Source: Tetragenococcus osmophilus
GTDB lineage: Bacteria > Bacillota > Bacilli > Lactobacillales > Enterococcaceae
Length of the DNA stretch: 64,000 nucleotides
NCBI RefSeq assembly: GCF_003795125.1
Contig: NZ_CP027783.1
Coordinates: 992,001 to 1,056,000, forward strand
Direction of reading: 5' to 3'
A model generated the notes under the pieces. That model saw only the letters and a program-made list of their open reading frames with translations, was not told where the DNA came from and made no database searches. This document shows, in pieces, positions 60,771-64,000 of this stretch. The position numbers and the translations under genes are program-made. Each line of letters opens with the position of its first letter. Position 1 is the stretch's first letter.

Positions 60771-61653
60771 ACTAGAAAAATTAGCCACTGAAACAAGAAA
60801 TCAAAAAACGATGTCTCTAGACGATATGAGTGTGATGGAAGTATTGCAAACGATGAATGAAGAAGATAAAAATGTTCCTATTGCGATCGAAAAAGCTCTA
60901 CCACAAGTTAAAAAGGTTGTTGAGCAAATTATCCAGTCCTTTAATAACAAAGGACGACTATTTTATATTGGGGCTGGCACAAGTGGACGTTTAGGTGTGC
61001 TTGATGCGGCAGAATGTGTGCCCACTTTTGGTACTGAGCCCGAAATGGTACAAGGATTAATTGCAGGTGGAATGGAAGCGATGACTGTGGCTGTGGAAGG
61101 AGCAGAGGACTCCCAAGAACTTGCAAGAAAGGACTTAGCACAAGCTTCTTTAACTAAAAATGATATCGTTGTTGGAATTGCTGCTAGTGGACGAACGCCT
61201 TATGTCATTGGGGGACTGGATTATGCTAAGAAAATAGGGGCAACGACGGCTTCGATAGCTTGTAATGAAAACGCTCAAATTAGTCAACATGCCGAATTTC
61301 CTATTGAAGTTGAAGTGGGCCCAGAAGTCTTAACGGGGTCAACACGCTTGAAGTCTGGTACAGCCCAAAAGTTGGTATTAAATATGCTTTCAACGGCTTC
61401 AATGATTGGTATTGGAAAGGTATATAAAAATCTAATGGTAGATGTTCGAGCGACAAATGATAAGTTAGTGGAAAGATCCAAACGAATTATTATGCAAGCC
61501 ACAGATTGTAGCTATGAACAAGCAGATAAGGTTTTTTATCAAGCAGATCAAAATGTGAAAATTGCGATAGTAATGATTTTGACAGGTGTTGAAAAAAATG
61601 AGGCAAATGACAAACTGGTTCAGGGAAATGGTTTTGTTAGAAATACACTTTAA
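60763..61653 (+). CDS. murQ: N-acetylmuramic acid 6-phosphate etherase
   Basis: A 296-residue SIS-domain lyase that removes the lactyl ether of MurNAc-6P, giving GlcNAc-6P and D-lactate. [21 protein letters not shown] and the [19 protein letters not shown] region follow the family closely, the conserved cores being GAGTSGRLG and RLKSGTAQK. The start is a TTG with GAAGGGG upstream. It sits between mupG and the PTS gene, as expected for wall-sugar recycling. Confidence 0.94.
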   Translation: MSELEKLATETRNQKTMSLDDMSVMEVLQTMNEEDKNVPIAIEKALPQVKKVVEQIIQSFNNKGRLFYIGAGTSGRLGVLDAAECVPTFGTEPEMVQGLIAGGMEAMTVAVEGAEDSQELARKDLAQASLTKNDIVVGIAASGRTPYVIGGLDYAKKIGATTASIACNENAQISQHAEFPIEVEVGPEVLTGSTRLKSGTAQKLVLNMLSTASMIGIGKVYKNLMVDVRATNDKLVERSKRIIMQATDCSYEQADKVFYQADQNVKIAIVMILTGVEKNEANDKLVQGNGFVRNTL

Positions 61654-61668
61654 AAGGAGGAAGAAAAA

Positions 61669-63132
61669 GTGGCAGATAAAGTAACGAAATTAGCAGAAGA
61701 AATTTATGAACATGTCGGTGGCGTGAATAATGTAAATAAAATCGTTAACTGTATGACACGTATTCGTATGGGTGTTATAGATGACAATGAGGTGGATCTT
61801 GAAGGTTTAAAAGCTGTCGATGGTGTAATGGGTGTTGTTGAAGATGAAACCTTACAAATCGTGCTCGGTCCTGGAACTGTAAGTAAAGTTGCACAAAAAA
61901 TGGCGGACATGGCAGGGGTAGAACTAGGTGAAGAGCGACCAGATGGCACACCTTTGGAAGAATCTCCTTCAGAAACAAGTGGAAAAGAAGACGTTAACGC
62001 AAAAGCTGAAGAAGTACATGCTGAAGTGAAGAGGAAAAATCAAAAGCCTTGGTCAAAAGTTTTACGTTCTATTGCTAATATTTTTGTTCCATTAATTCCA
62101 GCTTTTGTTGGTGCTGGGATTATTGGCGGAATCGCTTCGGTTTTAACAAATATGCTAGAAGCTGGAACAATTTCTGGCAACGTTTGGGTCAACATCGTAA
62201 GTGTTGGTTCGATTATTCAAAGTGGTGTGTTTACTTACCTAGTTATTTACGTAGGGATTAATGCCGCACGTGAATTTGGTGCTTCGCCAAGCTTAGGTGG
62301 GGTTATTGGTGGTGTCACCATGTTAACTGGTATGAGTGAGGACCTGCCGCTTCCTAACATTTTTACTGGGGAACCATTAGCTGAAGGCCAAGGTGGTGTA
62401 ATTGGCGTTATTATTGCAGTTTTCTTAATGGCACAAGTGGAAAAATGGTTGCATAAAGTGGTACCTGATGCAGTTGATATTATTGTGACACCAGTACTTA
62501 CGCTAGCTGCTATGGGTGTCGTTACAATCTTCTTTATCATGCCTTTAGCAGGATGGATTTCTGATGGTCTTGTTGGTGGTATTACTTGGGTTCTAGGTGT
62601 AGGCGGTGCTTTTTCTGGTTTTGTATTAGGTGCTTTATTCTTACCAATGGTGATGTTTGGGCTACACCAAATTTTAACACCCATTCATTTATCCTTGATC
62701 GAAACTTATGGTAGTACTACCTTATTGCCTATTTTAGCGATGGCCGGAGCAGGCCAAGTTGGCGCTGCCTTTGCTTTGTGGCTGCGTTGTCGCAATAATA
62801 AGAGATTAACTGAAATGATTAAAGGTGCGTTGCCAGTTGGTATTTTAGGAATTGGAGAACCATTAATTTACGGGGTTACATTGCCTTTAGGGCGTCCTTT
62901 TATTACTGCTTGTTTAGGCGGTGGAATTGGCGGTGCTGTTGTTGGTTTACTTGGCGGTGTAGGTTCGATTTCTATTGGTCCTAGTGGTTTGGCTTTGATT
63001 CCACTAATTTCAGGTGGCGGTGTGCCAATGATTAATTATGTGATTAGCTTAATCGCAGGCTATATCGGTGGCTTTGTATTAACTTACTTCTTTGGTACGA
63101 ATGAAGATATTCGTGAAGGTAGAATTATATGA
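61669..63132 (+). CDS. murP: PTS enzyme IIBC, MurNAc (or MurNAc-GlcNAc) specific
   Basis: A 487-residue PTS permease: EIIB domain (about 1-85) with the phosphorylated Cys in VNCMTRIRMG (about 27-36), a charged linker to about 125, then the EIIC domain with ten hydrophobic segments. No EIIA domain, so it must use the glucose-type EIIA from elsewhere. Substrate is inferred from mupG and murQ next to it; MurNAc-GlcNAc is likely, since MupG acts on it. A GTG start has AAGGAGG upstream. Confidence 0.88.
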   Translation: MADKVTKLAEEIYEHVGGVNNVNKIVNCMTRIRMGVIDDNEVDLEGLKAVDGVMGVVEDETLQIVLGPGTVSKVAQKMADMAGVELGEERPDGTPLEESPSETSGKEDVNAKAEEVHAEVKRKNQKPWSKVLRSIANIFVPLIPAFVGAGIIGGIASVLTNMLEAGTISGNVWVNIVSVGSIIQSGVFTYLVIYVGINAAREFGASPSLGGVIGGVTMLTGMSEDLPLPNIFTGEPLAEGQGGVIGVIIAVFLMAQVEKWLHKVVPDAVDIIVTPVLTLAAMGVVTIFFIMPLAGWISDGLVGGITWVLGVGGAFSGFVLGALFLPMVMFGLHQILTPIHLSLIETYGSTTLLPILAMAGAGQVGAAFALWLRCRNNKRLTEMIKGALPVGILGIGEPLIYGVTLPLGRPFITACLGGGIGGAVVGLLGGVGSISIGPSGLALIPLISGGGVPMINYVISLIAGYIGGFVLTYFFGTNEDIREGRII

Positions 63133-63758
63133 GAAAAGCAGTCATTTTTGATGTAGACGGTGTTATTGTTTTTTCAGAGAAAGCTTATCAGCAACGACGT
63201 GCCCATTTCTTTGAAAAAATTGGGCTTCCAGTATCCAAAAAGACGCAAGAACAATTTGTCGGGTCAAATGCTCAAGACATGTTTGAGTATTTGGTTCCAA
63301 ACGATGAAAAAAAGCGTGAGAAATTATTACAAGCTTATAAAGCATTTCGAGGGCAATATTCGTTAGATTACAAAGAAATGTTTAATTCTGATGTTTCCCC
63401 TACGTTGGAGAAGCTGGCTAATAAAAATGTTCGTATGGCGGTGGCTTCTTCAGGACCTTTAGAAAATATTTACCAAATTTTGGAAGCAAATCGTATTAAG
63501 GAATACTTTGAATTAATTACCAGCGGAGAAATGTTTGCTCGTAGTAAACCGAATCCTGAAATTTATCAGTATACGACTGAGCAATTTCATTTATTACCGA
63601 GCGATTGTTTAGTGGTAGAAGATTCAAAGATTGGCATTGAAGCTGCGCGGCGGGCAAATTTGCCCGTCGCAGCTTTGAAAAGTCATCAATTCAATATTGA
63701 CCAGTCCCAAGCTACTTATCAAATTGAATCGACAAGTCAGTTATTAGACTTAATTTAA
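63129..63758 (+). CDS. HAD-family phosphatase, beta-phosphoglucomutase-like
   Basis: A 209-residue HAD hydrolase, motif I FDVDGVIVFS (about 8-17), motif II ASSGP (about 105), motif III around SKPNPEIY and motif IV VVEDSKIGIEAA. A helical cap lies between motif I and II. It overlaps the end of murP by four bases, so it is translated with it. Its substrate may be a sugar phosphate of the MurNAc route, but this is inferred from position only. Confidence 0.85.
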   Translation: MRKAVIFDVDGVIVFSEKAYQQRRAHFFEKIGLPVSKKTQEQFVGSNAQDMFEYLVPNDEKKREKLLQAYKAFRGQYSLDYKEMFNSDVSPTLEKLANKNVRMAVASSGPLENIYQILEANRIKEYFELITSGEMFARSKPNPEIYQYTTEQFHLLPSDCLVVEDSKIGIEAARRANLPVAALKSHQFNIDQSQATYQIESTSQLLDLI

Positions 63759-63813
63759 ATATAAGTAAGTTTTTACTTTTTGAAGCAAGGCACTAAGAAA
63801 GAAGGGTACTTAT

Positions 63814-64000
63814 ATGAAAAAGTGTTGGAAAAAGATTATGATATTTTCTATAGTACTTAGTATTTTATTTTTTACTAGCGCATGTGTATTTCAAAAGAAA
63901 ATGGAAGTGAAAGAAATTAATCAGCCTAAAGGCTCTTACCAAGTTAGCCAGTCCTACCCAATTAAAGCCGACGACGAAGCATTTGATAGCTCACTTTTGA
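63814..64000 (+). CDS. Lipoprotein, 5' part (cut by window end)
   Basis: The first 62 codons of a gene with ATG and an AGAAAGAAGGG ribosome-binding site. A signal peptide MKKCWKKIMIFSIVLSILFF ends in the lipobox TSAC (Cys24). The remaining 38 residues carry no recognised domain. It follows the HAD gene by 55 bp, so it may be part of the MurNAc operon; a serine hydrolase or glycosidase lipoprotein would be expected from other species, but this cannot be told here. Confidence 0.75.
   Translation, partial: MKKCWKKIMIFSIVLSILFFTSACVFQKKMEVKEINQPKGSYQVSQSYPIKADDEAFDSSLL

Overview
The window is a chromosome segment of a low-GC Gram-positive coccus of the Enterococcaceae, most likely Tetragenococcus or a close Enterococcus relative. 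This rests on the 16S rRNA, the gene order pth-mfd-yabM-rqcP-divIC-yabR-tilS-hpt-ftsH-hslO-lysS-rrn (the Firmicutes core order also seen in Bacillus), an S_MK-type SAM riboswitch before metK (typical of Lactobacillales), and very acidic exported proteins that would suit a salt-tolerant organism. The genus is an inference; no database was consulted.

Layout. 0-8 kb: the end of a catabolic ornithine carbamoyltransferase gene (arcB), malic enzyme, an ElaA-type acetyltransferase, T-box-controlled argS, a GRP-type sugar transporter, an Mga-like regulator and a TauE/SafE permease. 8.3-14.2 kb: the cydABCD operon (cytochrome bd quinol oxidase plus its ABC exporter). 14.4-19.5 kb: a 40-residue basic protein followed by a zinc-binding lipoprotein, an orphan NusG-domain-II (EetA-like) membrane protein, and a reverse-strand pair of a cytoplasmic transglutaminase-like enzyme and an OppA-type lipoprotein. 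19.7-23.7 kb: a plasmid-type DUF536 protein, then polyprenyl synthase, a MenA/DmkA prenyltransferase and a type II NADH dehydrogenase. With cydABCD these give a short NADH-demethylmenaquinone-bd oxidase chain. 23.7-30.2 kb: MerR regulator, 14-TM drug exporter with DUF4811 partner, succinate-semialdehyde-type dehydrogenase behind a cre-like site, MFS transporter and VanZ-like protein. 30.2-33.7 kb: yebC, an L,D-transpeptidase and L-lactate dehydrogenase. The terminator between yebC and the transpeptidase carries a 53-bp miniature IS3-type element with a 3-bp target duplication.

33.9-48 kb is the conserved housekeeping block. It ends at lysS, followed by a complete 1.6-kb IS4-family insertion sequence (14-bp inverted repeats, 7-bp target duplication) that landed 10 bp upstream of the first of three rRNA promoters. 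50-57.2 kb is a complete rrn operon (16S-tRNA-Ala-23S-5S) followed by 24 tRNA genes. Part of this tRNA array is a tandem segmental duplication (fMet-Asp-Gly-Ile-Glu, repeated with Phe and Ser interleaved). 57.3-64 kb: S_MK riboswitch and metK, an esterase, then a MurNAc recycling operon (mupG-murQ-murP-HAD phosphatase and the start of a lipoprotein gene cut by the window end).

I did not find a wholly undescribed system. The most interesting items are the miniature element in the terminator, the insertion sequence abutting the rrn promoters, the duplicated tRNA block, the split respiratory/EET-type gene set, the small protein before the zinc lipoprotein, and the transglutaminase-OppA pair. No CRISPR array or prophage was seen.
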